Below are positions 9,142-17,253 of a stretch of 64,000 nt of DNA, in pieces. A program made the position numbers and the translations under genes. The notes beneath the pieces are model-generated. The model had not been told where the DNA came from, did not search any database, and saw only the letters and a program-made list of their open reading frames with translations. Source of the DNA: Pseudomonas fluorescens (lineage in GTDB: Bacteria > Pseudomonadota > Gammaproteobacteria > Pseudomonadales > Pseudomonadaceae); NCBI RefSeq assembly GCF_900636825.1, contig NZ_LR134318.1:5565501-5629500 (forward strand), read 5' to 3'. Within the stretch, counting starts at the first letter, position 1; every line of letters begins with the position of its first letter.

Positions 9142-9221
9142 TGTAGGAGCTGCCGCAGGCTGCGATCTTTTGATTTTTAGAAGCAAGATCAAAAGATCGC
9201 AGCCTTCGGCAGCTCCTACAG
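9142..9221. repeat. REP palindrome, GCTGCGATC family
   Basis: TGTAGGAGCTGCCGCAGGCTG is paired with CAGCCTTCGGCAGCTCCTACA around TTTTGATTTTTAGAAGCAAGATCAAAA. It lies in the gap between the thioesterase and FNT genes, which share an orientation. Confidence 0.9.
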
Positions 9222-9261
9222 GGGCAGGTGATCCGTGCTCGCGAAGAATGCGTCGCCAATC

Positions 9262-9666
9262 CTATTGAACGGGCTCGTCATCCTTGAACTGGTCTTTGAC
9301 GTATTTGATCTCGGTCCGGCCGTGCGGCGCTGGCAAGCCGTCTTCGCCGAGGTTGACGAAAACCATCTTCTCGACCGTGAGAATGCTCTTGCGCGTGATT
9401 TTGTTGCGCACTTCGCAGGTCAGAGTGATCGAGGTGCGGCCGAACTCGGTCGCGGTGATGCCCAGTTCGATGATGTCGCCCTGGCGCGAGGCGCTGACAA
9501 AATTGATTTCCGAGATGTACTTGGTCACCACGCGCTGGTTACCCAATTGCACAATGGCGTAGATCGCCGCTTCTTCGTCAATCCAGCGCAACAGGCTGCC
9601 GCCGAACAGGGTGCCGTTGGGGTTGAGGTCTTCGGGTTTAACCCATTTGCGGGTGTGGAAATTCAT
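9262..9666 (-). CDS. Acyl-CoA thioesterase, YciA-like hotdog fold
   Basis: The protein has 134 residues and is a single hotdog domain. The N-terminal part has NPNGTLFGGSLLRWIDEEAA, the YciA/BACH acyl-CoA thioesterase motif with an acidic residue in the helix after GG. VSASRQGDIIELG and TRKSILTVEKMVFV follow. It should hydrolyse acyl-CoA thioesters in the cytosol. The start is the ATG at 9666 with GGAG 6 nt upstream; a TTG four codons earlier overlaps that site. The chain-length preference is not apparent. Confidence 0.9.
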   Translation of the reverse strand: MNFHTRKWVKPEDLNPNGTLFGGSLLRWIDEEAAIYAIVQLGNQRVVTKYISEINFVSASRQGDIIELGITATEFGRTSITLTCEVRNKITRKSILTVEKMVFVNLGEDGLPAPHGRTEIKYVKDQFKDDEPVQ

Positions 9667-9710
9667 GGGGGGCTCCAAGGTTGAGGCGTTTGGGCGTTAG
9701 GGGTATCGGC

Positions 9711-9789
9711 TCCAGCTTCAAGTTTTAAGCTACAAGCTGCAAGTAAAAGCCGATCAGCTTGTCGCTTGCAGCTTGCAACTTGCAGCTCA
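9711..9789. repeat. AAGCTGCAAGC/GCTTGCAGCTTG repeat, copy upstream of ahcY
   Basis: This is a run of short complementary words (AAGCTACAAGCTGCAAG against CTTGCAGCTTGCAACTTGCAG). The same vocabulary occurs at 11393-11556, 12424-12444 and 43305-43374. It is imperfectly palindromic and non-coding. Its right edge supplies a possible -35 for ahcY. Confidence 0.7.
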
Positions 9790-9803
9790 AAGACCGGTAT
9801 AAT
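9773..9803 (+). promoter_or_regulatory. Candidate sigma-70 promoter for ahcY
   Basis: A consensus TATAAT lies at 9798-9803. The best upstream hexamer is TTGCAA at 9773-9778, with 19-bp spacing, which is longer than ideal. Transcription from about 9810 would place the SAH riboswitch within the leader. Confidence 0.6.
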
Positions 9804-9854
9804 CGCCCCCGTTTCAAAACGGTAACGTTCACTTGCTACCGTTTCCCGCCACCT

Positions 9855-9944
9855 GTCCGAGGGGCGCTGCAGCAGGTTCGACCTGTCAGGCTCGGATGGG
9901 GCGTTGACCGGCTCAGGCCGGACACTAAACGCACAACGGCGCCC
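9855..9944 (+). promoter_or_regulatory. SAH riboswitch
   Basis: The sequence from GTCCGAGGGGCGCTGC through GTCAGGCTCGGA to AAACGCACAACGGCGCCC reproduces the conserved core of the S-adenosylhomocysteine riboswitch. The core consists of the helix P1 strands, the GCGCTGC internal loop, and the downstream AACGGCGC strand that closes the pseudoknot-like pairing. It ends 30 nt before the ahcY start. SAH binding is known to raise ahcY expression in this family, so substrate accumulation should induce the recycling enzyme. Confidence 0.93.
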
Positions 9945-9974
9945 ATTCGCATACATTACGAATGGAGGCTCTTC

Positions 9975-11384
9975 ATGAGCGCTGTTATCACGCCTGCAGA
10001 TTTTACCGATTACAAAGTTGCCGACATGTCCCTGGCTGCCTGGGGCCGTCGCGAAACCATCATCGCCGAATCGGAAATGCCGGCCCTGATGGGTCTGCGT
10101 CGCAAGTACTCCAGCGAACAGCCGCTGAAAGGCGCCAAGATCCTCGGCTGCATCCACATGACCATTCAGACTGCCGTGCTGATCGAAACCCTGGTTGCCT
10201 TGGGTGCCGAAGTACGCTGGTCGTCGTGCAACATTTTCTCCACTCAGGATCAGGCCGCTGCCGCTATCGCTGCCGCCGGCATCCCGGTTTTCGCCTGGAA
10301 AGGCGAGACTGAAGAAGAGTACGAGTGGTGCCTTGAGCAGACCATCCTGAAAGATGGCCAGCCATGGGACGCCAACATGATCCTCGACGACGGCGGCGAC
10401 CTGACCGAGCTGCTGCACAAGAAATACCCGCAGGTGCTGGACCGCGTTCACGGCGTGACCGAAGAAACCACCACCGGCGTACACCGTCTGCTGGACATGC
10501 TGGCCAAGGGCGAGCTGAAGATCCCTGCGATCAACGTCAACGACTCGGTGACCAAGTCCAAGAACGACAACAAGTACGGCTGCCGTCACAGCCTGAACGA
10601 TGCGATCAAGCGCGGCACCGACCACCTGCTGTCCGGCAAGCAAGCGCTGGTCATCGGTTACGGTGACGTGGGCAAGGGCTCGGCTCAGTCCCTGCGTCAG
10701 GAAGGCATGATCGTTAAAGTCTCCGAAGTTGACCCGATCTGCGCCATGCAAGCGTGCATGGACGGTTTCGAACTGGTTTCGCCGTTCATCGACGGTATCA
10801 ACGACGGTTCCGAAGCGAGCATCGACAAAGCGCTGCTGGGCAAGATCGACCTGATCGTGACCACCACCGGTAACGTCAATGTTTGCGACTCGAACATGCT
10901 CAAAGCCCTGAAGAAGCGCGCCGTGGTCTGCAACATCGGTCACTTCGACAACGAAATCGACACCGCTTTCATGCGCAAGAACTGGGCATGGGAAGAAGTG
11001 AAGCCACAGGTACACAAGATCCACCGTACCGGCCCGGGCGCTTTCGACGCGCAGAACGACGATTACCTGATCCTGCTGGCCGAAGGCCGTCTGGTGAACC
11101 TGGGCAACGCCACCGGTCACCCAAGCCGCATCATGGACGGTTCGTTCGCCAACCAGGTTCTGGCGCAGATCTTCCTGTTCGGCCAGAAATATGCCGACCT
11201 GTCGCCAGCCCAGAAAGCCGAGCGTCTGACCGTTGAAGTACTGCCGAAGAAACTCGACGAAGAAGTGGCCCTGGAAATGGTTCGCGGCTTCGGCGGCGTG
11301 GTTACCCAACTGACCAAGCAACAGGCTGACTACATCGGCGTCACCGTCGAAGGCCCGTTCAAGCCGCACGCCTATCGCTACTAA
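9975..11384 (+). CDS. ahcY: S-adenosylhomocysteine hydrolase
   Basis: The protein has 469 residues, the usual bacterial length. It cleaves SAH to adenosine and homocysteine and so relieves product inhibition of methyltransferases. The NAD-binding fingerprint GYGDVGKGS lies at about 227-235. Earlier segments GCIHMTIQTAVLIETL and DDGGDLTELL are substrate-domain signatures, and the C-terminus KPHAYRY is the conserved NAD-contacting tail. The start at 9975 has GGAGG 8-12 nt upstream. It is preceded by an SAH riboswitch and followed by metF on the same strand after 185 bp of repeats. Confidence 0.98.
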   Translation: MSAVITPADFTDYKVADMSLAAWGRRETIIAESEMPALMGLRRKYSSEQPLKGAKILGCIHMTIQTAVLIETLVALGAEVRWSSCNIFSTQDQAAAAIAAAGIPVFAWKGETEEEYEWCLEQTILKDGQPWDANMILDDGGDLTELLHKKYPQVLDRVHGVTEETTTGVHRLLDMLAKGELKIPAINVNDSVTKSKNDNKYGCRHSLNDAIKRGTDHLLSGKQALVIGYGDVGKGSAQSLRQEGMIVKVSEVDPICAMQACMDGFELVSPFIDGINDGSEASIDKALLGKIDLIVTTTGNVNVCDSNMLKALKKRAVVCNIGHFDNEIDTAFMRKNWAWEEVKPQVHKIHRTGPGAFDAQNDDYLILLAEGRLVNLGNATGHPSRIMDGSFANQVLAQIFLFGQKYADLSPAQKAERLTVEVLPKKLDEEVALEMVRGFGGVVTQLTKQQADYIGVTVEGPFKPHAYRY

Positions 11385-11392
11385 GCGCAGCT

Positions 11393-11556
11393 GCGAGCTT
11401 CAAGCTGCAAGCAGCAAGTAAAAGCGGGTGGTTTACTTGAGGCTTGTAGCTGTCGCTGGCTTCTTCATCGTTATTTCGCAGCCGCTGGTTGCAAGCTCAA
11501 GCCACAAGATTTCGGCGCTCCGCCCTCTTGCAGCTCAAAGCTTGCAGCTTGCAGCT
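11393..11556. repeat. AAGCTTGCAGCTTGCAGC repeats between ahcY and metF
   Basis: The 185-bp ahcY-metF gap is made largely of AGCTTCAAGCTGCAAGC, GCTTGTAGCTGTCGCTGGCTTC and CTCAAAGCTTGCAGCTTGCAG words, which can pair with each other. There is no open frame of note and no T-tailed terminator, so read-through from ahcY to metF is possible. Confidence 0.65.
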
Positions 11557-11569
11557 GGAGGCCCCCTCC

Positions 11570-12415
11570 ATGTCCCAAGACCGTCGCTACAGCTTCGAAT
11601 TCTTCCCGACCAAGACCGATGCCGGACAAGAAAAGCTGTTGGCCACTGCCCGTCAGTTGGCCACATACAACCCTGATTTCTTTTCCTGCACCTATGGCGC
11701 TGGTGGTTCGACCCGTGATCGCACCCTCAACACCGTTCTGCAGCTGGAAAGCGAAGTCAAAGTACCGGCCGCACCGCACTTGTCGTGCGTCGGCGACAGC
11801 AAGGACGACCTGCGCGGCCTGCTGAACGAGTACAAGGCTGCCGGTATCAAGCGCATCGTCGCCCTGCGCGGCGACCTGCCGTCCGGCATGGGCATGACCA
11901 GCGGTGAGCTGCGTCACGCCAATGAACTGGTGGAATTCATTCGTGAAGAAACCGCCGATCATTTCCACATCGAAGTTGCCGCTTACCCGGAAATGCATCC
12001 GCAAGCGCGCAATTACGAAGACGATCTCGCCAACTTCGTGCGCAAGGCCCGCGCTGGCGCCGACAGCGCGATCACCCAGTATTTCTTCAACGCCGACAGC
12101 TATTTCTATTTCGTCGACCGCTTGCAGGCGCTGGGTGTGGATCTGCCGATCGTGCCGGGAATCATGCCGATCACCAACTACAGCAAACTGGCGCGCTTCT
12201 CCGATGCCTGCGGTGCGGAAATTCCGCGCTGGATCCGCAAGCAACTGGAAGCCTATGGCGATGACACGCCAAGCATTCAGCGCTTTGGTGAACAAGTCGT
12301 CAGCGAGATGTGCGAACGCCTGCTCCAGGGTGGCGCACCGGGGCTGCATTTCTATTCCATGAACCAGGCTGAACCGAGTCTGGCGATCTGGAATAACCTG
12401 AAATTGCCGCGCTGA
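11570..12415 (+). CDS. metF: 5,10-methylenetetrahydrofolate reductase
   Basis: The protein has 281 residues and is a single TIM-barrel flavoprotein domain, as in E. coli MetF. It reduces methylene-THF to methyl-THF for methionine synthesis. The N-terminus YSFEFFPTKTDAG carries the catalytic glutamate of the family, and FSCTYGAGGSTRD, ALRGDLP and TQYFFN are folate- and FAD-site motifs. The start at 11570 follows CTGGAGG. Its position after ahcY joins the two methyl-cycle enzymes, as in P. aeruginosa. Confidence 0.97.
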   Translation: MSQDRRYSFEFFPTKTDAGQEKLLATARQLATYNPDFFSCTYGAGGSTRDRTLNTVLQLESEVKVPAAPHLSCVGDSKDDLRGLLNEYKAAGIKRIVALRGDLPSGMGMTSGELRHANELVEFIREETADHFHIEVAAYPEMHPQARNYEDDLANFVRKARAGADSAITQYFFNADSYFYFVDRLQALGVDLPIVPGIMPITNYSKLARFSDACGAEIPRWIRKQLEAYGDDTPSIQRFGEQVVSEMCERLLQGGAPGLHFYSMNQAEPSLAIWNNLKLPR

Positions 12416-12443
12416 GGCAATCTTCGAGCTACAAGCTACAAGC

Positions 12444-12531
12444 AAGATCAAAAGATCGCAGCCTTCGGCAGCTCCTACATTGAGATTTCGTATCCCGTGT
12501 AGGAGCTGCCGAAGGCTGCGATCTTTTGCTT
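12444..12531. repeat. REP palindrome, GCTGCGATC family
   Basis: The arms are AGATCGCAGCCTTCGGCAGC and GCTGCCGAAGGCTGCGATCT, flanking ATTGAGATTTCGTATCCC. A short AGCTACAAGCTACAAGC word of the other repeat family lies just before it (12424-12444). Confidence 0.92.
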
Positions 12532-12602
12532 TTAAATGCCCGAAACAGAGCTTCTACTGCCACCTTCTGGCTCTTTCGCGTTTCTCGTCGTAATCTCAAG
12601 CC

Positions 12603-13415
12603 ATGCCTTTGATCTTGCAGTTGTCCGCGGTGCTGGTTTTTGCTTGCCTGAGCTTCGCCGCTCGGGGCGAGAAGTTGCGCATTGTCACTGAGCCCTGGGC
12701 GCCTTACGTGTATGAGGAAGGTGGCAAAAACCTCGGTCTTGACTACGAAACCACAGCCATCGTCTTCAAGCGTCTGGGCATAGAAGTCGATTGGCAATTT
12801 CTGCCGTGGAAGCGTTGCCTGTCGATGCTCGAGACCGGCCAGGCGGACGGCGCTCTGGATATCTTTCACAGTGCCGAGCGCGACCTCACGCTGCTTTACC
12901 CGAGCGAGCCGCTGTCGGACGTCGAATTCGTGATGTTTTATGCCAACGACAGACCACACCCGTTCAACACCCTCGAAGAACTCAAAGGCCTGACCATCGG
13001 CACTTCGCCGGGCTATTTGTACAGTCCGGATTTCAGCGATTCGAAACTGTTTACCCGCGAACCGGCGCCGACTCATGAAGCCAATTTCGGCAAACTGGTG
13101 CGTGGACGTATTGATCTGCTGATCACCGATCGCCGGGTCGGCCAGCATTTGCTCGATGAGCTGAATATCCGCGACCAGATCAGCGAAAACCCTACCGTCA
13201 TCAGCCGTCAGAGCCAGTTCCTTGCGGTTCGGCGCAATGCCGGGATGGATTTGCTGGTGCAACGTTTTGGCGCCGAACTCAAGCGTTTCAAGCGCGAACC
13301 GGCCTACGCCGAACTGAGCGCGCGCTATGGCGCTGCGCCCGCGGACAGCCCGTCGCTGCGCTCGGCCACCGCCGATGGCAAAACCGTTGAGCAGCAGGAA
13401 AGCAGCGCGCAGTGA
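12603..13415 (+). CDS. Periplasmic solute-binding protein, SBP_bac_3-like
   Basis: The protein has 270 residues. A signal peptide (LILQLSAVLVFACLSFAARG) precedes a type-3 solute-binding fold: LRIVTEPWAPYVYEEG, then GLDYETTAIVFKRLGIEVDW, and the family motif GQADGALDIFHSAER. Proteins of this orphan type in pseudomonads bind amino acids or similar small ligands, but no permease or ATPase gene is adjacent. It could serve a distant transporter or a sensor. The ribosome-binding site at the ATG is weak. The C-terminal 30 residues are low-complexity Ala/Ser/Asp. Confidence 0.75.
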   Translation: MPLILQLSAVLVFACLSFAARGEKLRIVTEPWAPYVYEEGGKNLGLDYETTAIVFKRLGIEVDWQFLPWKRCLSMLETGQADGALDIFHSAERDLTLLYPSEPLSDVEFVMFYANDRPHPFNTLEELKGLTIGTSPGYLYSPDFSDSKLFTREPAPTHEANFGKLVRGRIDLLITDRRVGQHLLDELNIRDQISENPTVISRQSQFLAVRRNAGMDLLVQRFGAELKRFKREPAYAELSARYGAAPADSPSLRSATADGKTVEQQESSAQ

Positions 13416-13421
13416 TTGCTC

Positions 13422-13430
13422 TGTTATACT
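13422..13430 (+). promoter_or_regulatory. Extended -10 promoter candidate for rhlE2
   Basis: TGTTATACT matches an extended -10 (TGnTATAnT) and is the best promoter-like sequence in the 221-bp gap before rhlE2. No good -35 is seen 17 bp upstream. Use of this site would give a leader of about 200 nt rich in GC palindromes. Confidence 0.4.
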
Positions 13431-13636
13431 CCGGCGTTCCCGCCAGGCTCACGCCCGGACGCCCGGAACCGTAACAGGCCTCTCGCCCCGCTACAGCGCA
13501 GCTTTCAGCCAGCGCGAGCGCTCCAGACGTGCCTTCGGAACCGCAGCAGGACCGGACGGGATTGCGTCCTCTTAAACGTGATTCGCGCCAGGCAAGACTC
13601 CCATTGGGCCAAGCCCTAACTAAAACAGGATTACTC

Positions 13637-15508
13637 ATGTCCTTTGCTTCCCTCGGTCTCTCCGAGGCTTTAGTCCGCGCCATCGAAGATGCGGGCTATA
13701 CCGAGCCTACTCCGGTGCAACAGCGGGCCATTCCCGCCGTGTTGCAAGGTCGCGACCTGATGGTTGCGGCACAGACAGGTACCGGTAAAACCGGCGGTTT
13801 CGCCCTTCCGATCCTGGAGCGGTTGTTCCCCAACGGTCACCCGGACAAATCCCAGCGTCATGGCCCGCGCCAACCGCGCGTACTGGTCCTGACCCCTACC
13901 CGCGAACTCGCGGCCCAGGTACACGAGAGCTTCAAGATCTACGCCCGTGACCTGAAATTCGTCAGCGCCTGCATCTTCGGCGGCGTCGGCATGAACCCGC
14001 AGGTTCAGGCCATGTCTCGTGGTGTCGACGTGCTTGTGGCCTGCCCGGGTCGTCTGCTTGATCTCTGCGGCCAGGGCAGCGTCGATCTGTCCCACGTTGA
14101 AATCCTCGTCCTCGACGAAGCCGACCGCATGCTCGACATGGGTTTCGTCCACGACGTGAAGAAAGTTCTCGCGCGTCTGCCGTCCAAGCGTCAGAACCTG
14201 CTGTTCTCGGCGACGTTCTCCAAGGACATCACCGACCTCGCCGGCAAACTGCTGCACAACCCGGAACGCATCGAAGTAACGCCGCCGAACACCACGGTCG
14301 AGCGCATCGAACAACGCGTCTTCCGTCTGCCGGCCAGCCACAAGCGTGCGCTGCTGGCGCACCTGATCACCGCCGGCGCGTGGGAACAGGTGCTGGTGTT
14401 CACCCGCACCAAGCACGGCGCCAACCGTCTCGCCGAGTACCTGGACAAGCACGGCCTGCCAGCGGTGGCGATCCACGGCAACAAGAGCCAGAACGCGCGC
14501 ACCAAAGCGCTGGCCGACTTCAAGGCCAACCAGGTACGTATTCTGGTTGCCACCGACATCGCCGCACGCGGCCTGGACATCGATCAGTTGCCCCACGTGG
14601 TCAACTTCGAACTGCCGAACGTCGATGAAGATTACGTGCACCGTATCGGCCGTACCGGTCGTGCCGGTCGTTCGGGCGAGGCGATCTCGCTGGTTGCCCC
14701 GGACGAAGAAAAACTGCTGAAAAGCATCGAGCGCATGACCAAGCAGAAGATCGCCGATGGCGACCTGATGGGCTTCGATTCGAGCACCATTGAAGCCGAG
14801 AAGCCGGAAGTGCGTGAGCGTCCGGACGTGCGCAACCCGCGCAACTCCCGTGGCCCACGCGGCGACGGCCCGAATGGCGGTGGCGGTGGCGGCGGTCGCA
14901 AGGACAAAGGCAAAGACAAGGGCAAGGAAAAGCCGGCCGGTGAACGTGGCGAGCGTCCTGCCCGCCAGCAGAAACCGCGCGAAGGCGCGCCTAGCCGCGA
15001 ACAGCGTCCGAGCCAGCCACCGCGTGCAGCGGCTGATCGCGCTCCGGACGAGTTCTTGGACGACGATATCGATAACTTCGGTAACCGCGTCGACTACGTA
15101 CCCAAGCCTGCCCCTGCGGGCGGTCGCGGTCGTCGTCCTGGCGCCCCGGCGCAAGGCGCAGGTTCGGGCGCACCGCGTGGTGGCCAGCCACAAGGTCGCC
15201 AGAACGGCCCGCGCAACAGCAACGGTTCGAGCACCGGCACCCCACCAGCCAAACGCAGTGGCCCGCGCAACGGCGCACCGCGTGACGGTCAGTCGGCTCG
15301 CCGTGACGAGTCCTCGTCGCGCAACCGCCGCCCGGCCCGTGATGATCAACCACGCGCCGAGCCGGCCGTGCAGAACCCACGCACCAATGGTCCGAAGATC
15401 ATGCACAAGGAATCGAAAGCCGACCGCTTTCCAACGCCTGAGCAGCTCGATCAACTGCCAACCCGCCCGCGTGGCGAAAAACCAGCGCTGCTGACCCGCA
15501 ATCGCTGA
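13637..15508 (+). CDS. rhlE2: DEAD-box RNA helicase RhlE2
   Basis: The protein has 623 residues. The helicase core (about 1-380) contains the Q-motif region, AQTGTGKT (motif I), PTRELAAQ (Ia), DEAD (II), SAT (III), ATDIAARGLD (V) and HRIGRTGR (VI). The core is followed by a basic, disordered tail of about 240 residues rich in Arg, Gly, Pro and Asn. That long tail distinguishes RhlE2 from the shorter RhlE1 in Pseudomonas; in P. aeruginosa, RhlE2 is a global post-transcriptional regulator that acts on RNase E targets. Location downstream of metF matches PA0428. The start is the ATG at 13637, with AGGA upstream. Confidence 0.93.
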   Translation: MSFASLGLSEALVRAIEDAGYTEPTPVQQRAIPAVLQGRDLMVAAQTGTGKTGGFALPILERLFPNGHPDKSQRHGPRQPRVLVLTPTRELAAQVHESFKIYARDLKFVSACIFGGVGMNPQVQAMSRGVDVLVACPGRLLDLCGQGSVDLSHVEILVLDEADRMLDMGFVHDVKKVLARLPSKRQNLLFSATFSKDITDLAGKLLHNPERIEVTPPNTTVERIEQRVFRLPASHKRALLAHLITAGAWEQVLVFTRTKHGANRLAEYLDKHGLPAVAIHGNKSQNARTKALADFKANQVRILVATDIAARGLDIDQLPHVVNFELPNVDEDYVHRIGRTGRAGRSGEAISLVAPDEEKLLKSIERMTKQKIADGDLMGFDSSTIEAEKPEVRERPDVRNPRNSRGPRGDGPNGGGGGGGRKDKGKDKGKEKPAGERGERPARQQKPREGAPSREQRPSQPPRAAADRAPDEFLDDDIDNFGNRVDYVPKPAPAGGRGRRPGAPAQGAGSGAPRGGQPQGRQNGPRNSNGSSTGTPPAKRSGPRNGAPRDGQSARRDESSSRNRRPARDDQPRAEPAVQNPRTNGPKIMHKESKADRFPTPEQLDQLPTRPRGEKPALLTRNR

Positions 15509-15523
15509 GTTTGAAGCCGCAAT

Positions 15524-15560
15524 AAAAATGCCCCGGTTCGAAAGAGCCGGGGCATTTTTT
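15524..15560 (+). terminator. Rho-independent terminator of rhlE2
   Basis: AAAAATGCCCCGG and its complement CCGGGGCATTTTTT form a GC stem around TTCGAAAGAG, with a T-run. It ends rhlE2 transcription 16 bp after the stop. Confidence 0.92.
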
Positions 15561-15582
15561 ATGAGCACTGCAAAATGCTGTA

Positions 15583-15688
15583 TGTAGGAGCTGCCGAAGG
15601 CTCGGGCCGCGTTCGGACGATCTTTTGATCTTGATCTGGTCTTCAAAAATCAAGATCAAAAGATCGCAGCCTTCGGCAGCTCCTACAA
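15583..15688. repeat. REP palindrome with an altered left arm
   Basis: The right arm is standard (AGATCGCAGCCTTCGGCAGC). The left arm reads GCTGCCGAAGGCTCGGGCCGCGTTCGGACGATC, so the usual GGCTGCGATC carries extra CGGGCCGCGTTCGGAC sequence. It lies between two terminators. Confidence 0.85.
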
Positions 15689-15707
15689 GGGACCTGTGTT
15701 GCATCAA

Positions 15708-15746
15708 TAAAAACGCCCCCGGCCTTTCAACCGGGGGCGTTTTTGT
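15708..15746 (-). terminator. Rho-independent terminator of the yceI operon
   Basis: ACGCCCCCGG and CCGGGGGCGT pair around CCTTTCAA, with A and T runs on both sides, so it could work in either direction. It lies just past the yceI stop. Confidence 0.92.
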
Positions 15747-15759
15747 GTGGCGGCGAAAT

Positions 15760-16338
15760 TTATTTCGCTTTCACACCTTCAAACGAAACATACAGCTCAA
15801 CTGCATCGGACTTCGGACCGAGGTCTTTCTGCTTGCCGAAATCGGAACGCTTGATGGTGGTGGTGCCTTCGAAGCCGGCACGGTAGCCGCCCCATGGATC
15901 CTTGCCTTCGCCGAGGAAAGTCGCTTTGACGACAACCGGCTTGGTCACGCCCAGCAGGGTCAGGTCGCCGGTCACGTCAGCGGTGTTGGCACCGGTGGAT
16001 TTGACGCTGGTGGAAACGAAAGTCGCCTTGCCGAATTTGCTGGCGTTGAGGAAGTCAGCGCTGGCGATGTGCTTGTCGCGCTCGGCGTGGTTGGTGAACA
16101 CGCTGGCGGTGTTCACATTGAACTCGATCTTGCTGTCTTCAGGCTTGGCAGCGTCGAAGCTGAACTTGCCGTCGATGTCCTTGAAGGTACCGGTGATGAA
16201 GCTGTAGCCCAGGTGGCTGATCTTGAAGTCGACGAAGGCGTGCTGGCCTTCCTTGTCTACCACATAGTCAGCGGCCATTACGTTAGCGGACAGCACGGCA
16301 GAACCGATTGCCAGAGCGGCCAGAGTCTTTTTCAACAT
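15760..16338 (-). CDS. yceI: YceI-family periplasmic lipocalin-like protein (PasP homologue)
   Basis: The protein has 192 residues. The signal peptide MLKKTLAALAIGSAVLSANV precedes DYVVDKEGQHAFVDFKISHLG, the start of the YceI beta-barrel. YceI proteins bind isoprenoid or other amphiphilic ligands; the P. aeruginosa homologue at this locus (PA0423) has been described as the small protease PasP. The start at 16338 gives the signal peptide and has AAGGAAAAG upstream. It lies 31 bp after the cytochrome b561 gene and is probably co-transcribed with it, as in yceJI. Confidence 0.92.
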   Translation of the reverse strand: MLKKTLAALAIGSAVLSANVMAADYVVDKEGQHAFVDFKISHLGYSFITGTFKDIDGKFSFDAAKPEDSKIEFNVNTASVFTNHAERDKHIASADFLNASKFGKATFVSTSVKSTGANTADVTGDLTLLGVTKPVVVKATFLGEGKDPWGGYRAGFEGTTTIKRSDFGKQKDLGPKSDAVELYVSFEGVKAK

Positions 16339-16369
16339 GCTTTCTTTTCCTTTGAGTCGAGGTTGAATT

Positions 16370-16921
16370 TCAGGCTTTGCGACCGAGCATTCGAGTGAGG
16401 GTCGCATCACGATCGATAAAGTGGTGCTTCAATGCTGCCAACGCATGGAGACCGGAAAAAATTACCAGCGCCCACGCCAGCCAGAGATGAATCACCCCAG
16501 CGGTATCTGCCTGATCCGGTAGTCCGGAGAGCAGTGCAGGAACTTCAAACAGGCCAAACACCGGGATCCCGACACCGTCTGCGGTGGAAATCAGGTAACC
16601 GGCAATCATCACAGGGAACAGCGCAAGGTACAAAAACCCATGACCGAATTTGGCGCCGATGCGCGTCATGCGGCTGTAGCTTTTCAGCGTAGAAGGCGGC
16701 GGGCTGATGAAACGCCATACCACCCGCAACACCATCACAGCGAGCAGCACCAGACCGATGCTCTTGTGCAGGTCCGGCGCGTCTTTGCGCCAGGTGCTGT
16801 AGTAATCCAGCCCTACCATCCACAAACCCAGCGCAAACAGCCCGAAGACCACCAGCGCTACGCCCCAGTGCATGAAGATGCTGACCCAACCATAGCGCGA
16901 AGAAGAGTTACGTAGCTGCAT
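16370..16921 (-). CDS. Cytochrome b561 family protein (YceJ-like)
   Basis: The protein has 183 residues and four membrane helices. SIFMHWGVALVVFGLFALG carries the first haem-ligand histidine, DLHKSIGLVLLAVMVLR the next, and helices 3 and 4 carry further histidines (ALKHHFIDRD at the end). It should be a di-haem inner-membrane cytochrome b561, possibly passing electrons from quinol to a periplasmic partner. YceJ/YceI pairing is conserved in many proteobacteria. The start at 16921 has AGGA upstream. It is the upstream gene of the yceI unit. Confidence 0.9.
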   Translation of the reverse strand: MQLRNSSSRYGWVSIFMHWGVALVVFGLFALGLWMVGLDYYSTWRKDAPDLHKSIGLVLLAVMVLRVVWRFISPPPSTLKSYSRMTRIGAKFGHGFLYLALFPVMIAGYLISTADGVGIPVFGLFEVPALLSGLPDQADTAGVIHLWLAWALVIFSGLHALAALKHHFIDRDATLTRMLGRKA

Positions 16922-17253
16922 TGCCCAAATCCTGTAAGAACTGCGAACCAAGACTAGCGAGTTATCTATCGAATTAAAGCGGAAAATTTTGCTTTGAAAT
17001 ATCGAGAAATACGATCAAGAGTCTGCGAGTGGCGTGTTAAGGAAGGATTAAAGGCGAATTCATCGCGGCTCGCAGAGTACTGGGAGCTGCGTCCGTCCAA
17101 TTATTCCAGTGCAATCAGGACCTGCACCTCACCAATTCCGCTTAGGATCGAGACGCCAACAAAAATTTTTTCGAAAATATATATGTACCGCAGATTGCCA
17201 AATCCACCCTGATCAAATGGAGCCTCAACCATTCATTTAGAAGGTGATGAAAT
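16922..17253. other. A+T-rich intergenic region without a supported gene
   Basis: This 332-bp stretch holds the start region of the cytochrome b561 gene on one side and of the lectin gene on the other. It is visibly richer in A+T than its neighbours, with TTCGAAAATATATATG at about 17170-17185. No REP element is present, which is unusual for this chromosome. A possible 72-residue frame here is not supported. Confidence 0.6.

Noticed and set aside
13670..15646. A 658-codon reverse frame opposite rhlE2, and a 568-codon one opposite ahcY (9663-11369).
   Set aside because: These mirror real genes base for base; they have no recognisable motifs and no plausible ribosome-binding sites.
16994..17212. 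A 72-residue plus-strand frame upstream of the lectin gene.
   Set aside because: It starts at a TTG without a ribosome-binding site, shows no motif, and lies in the A+T-rich gap where open frames are rare by design but can occur by chance.
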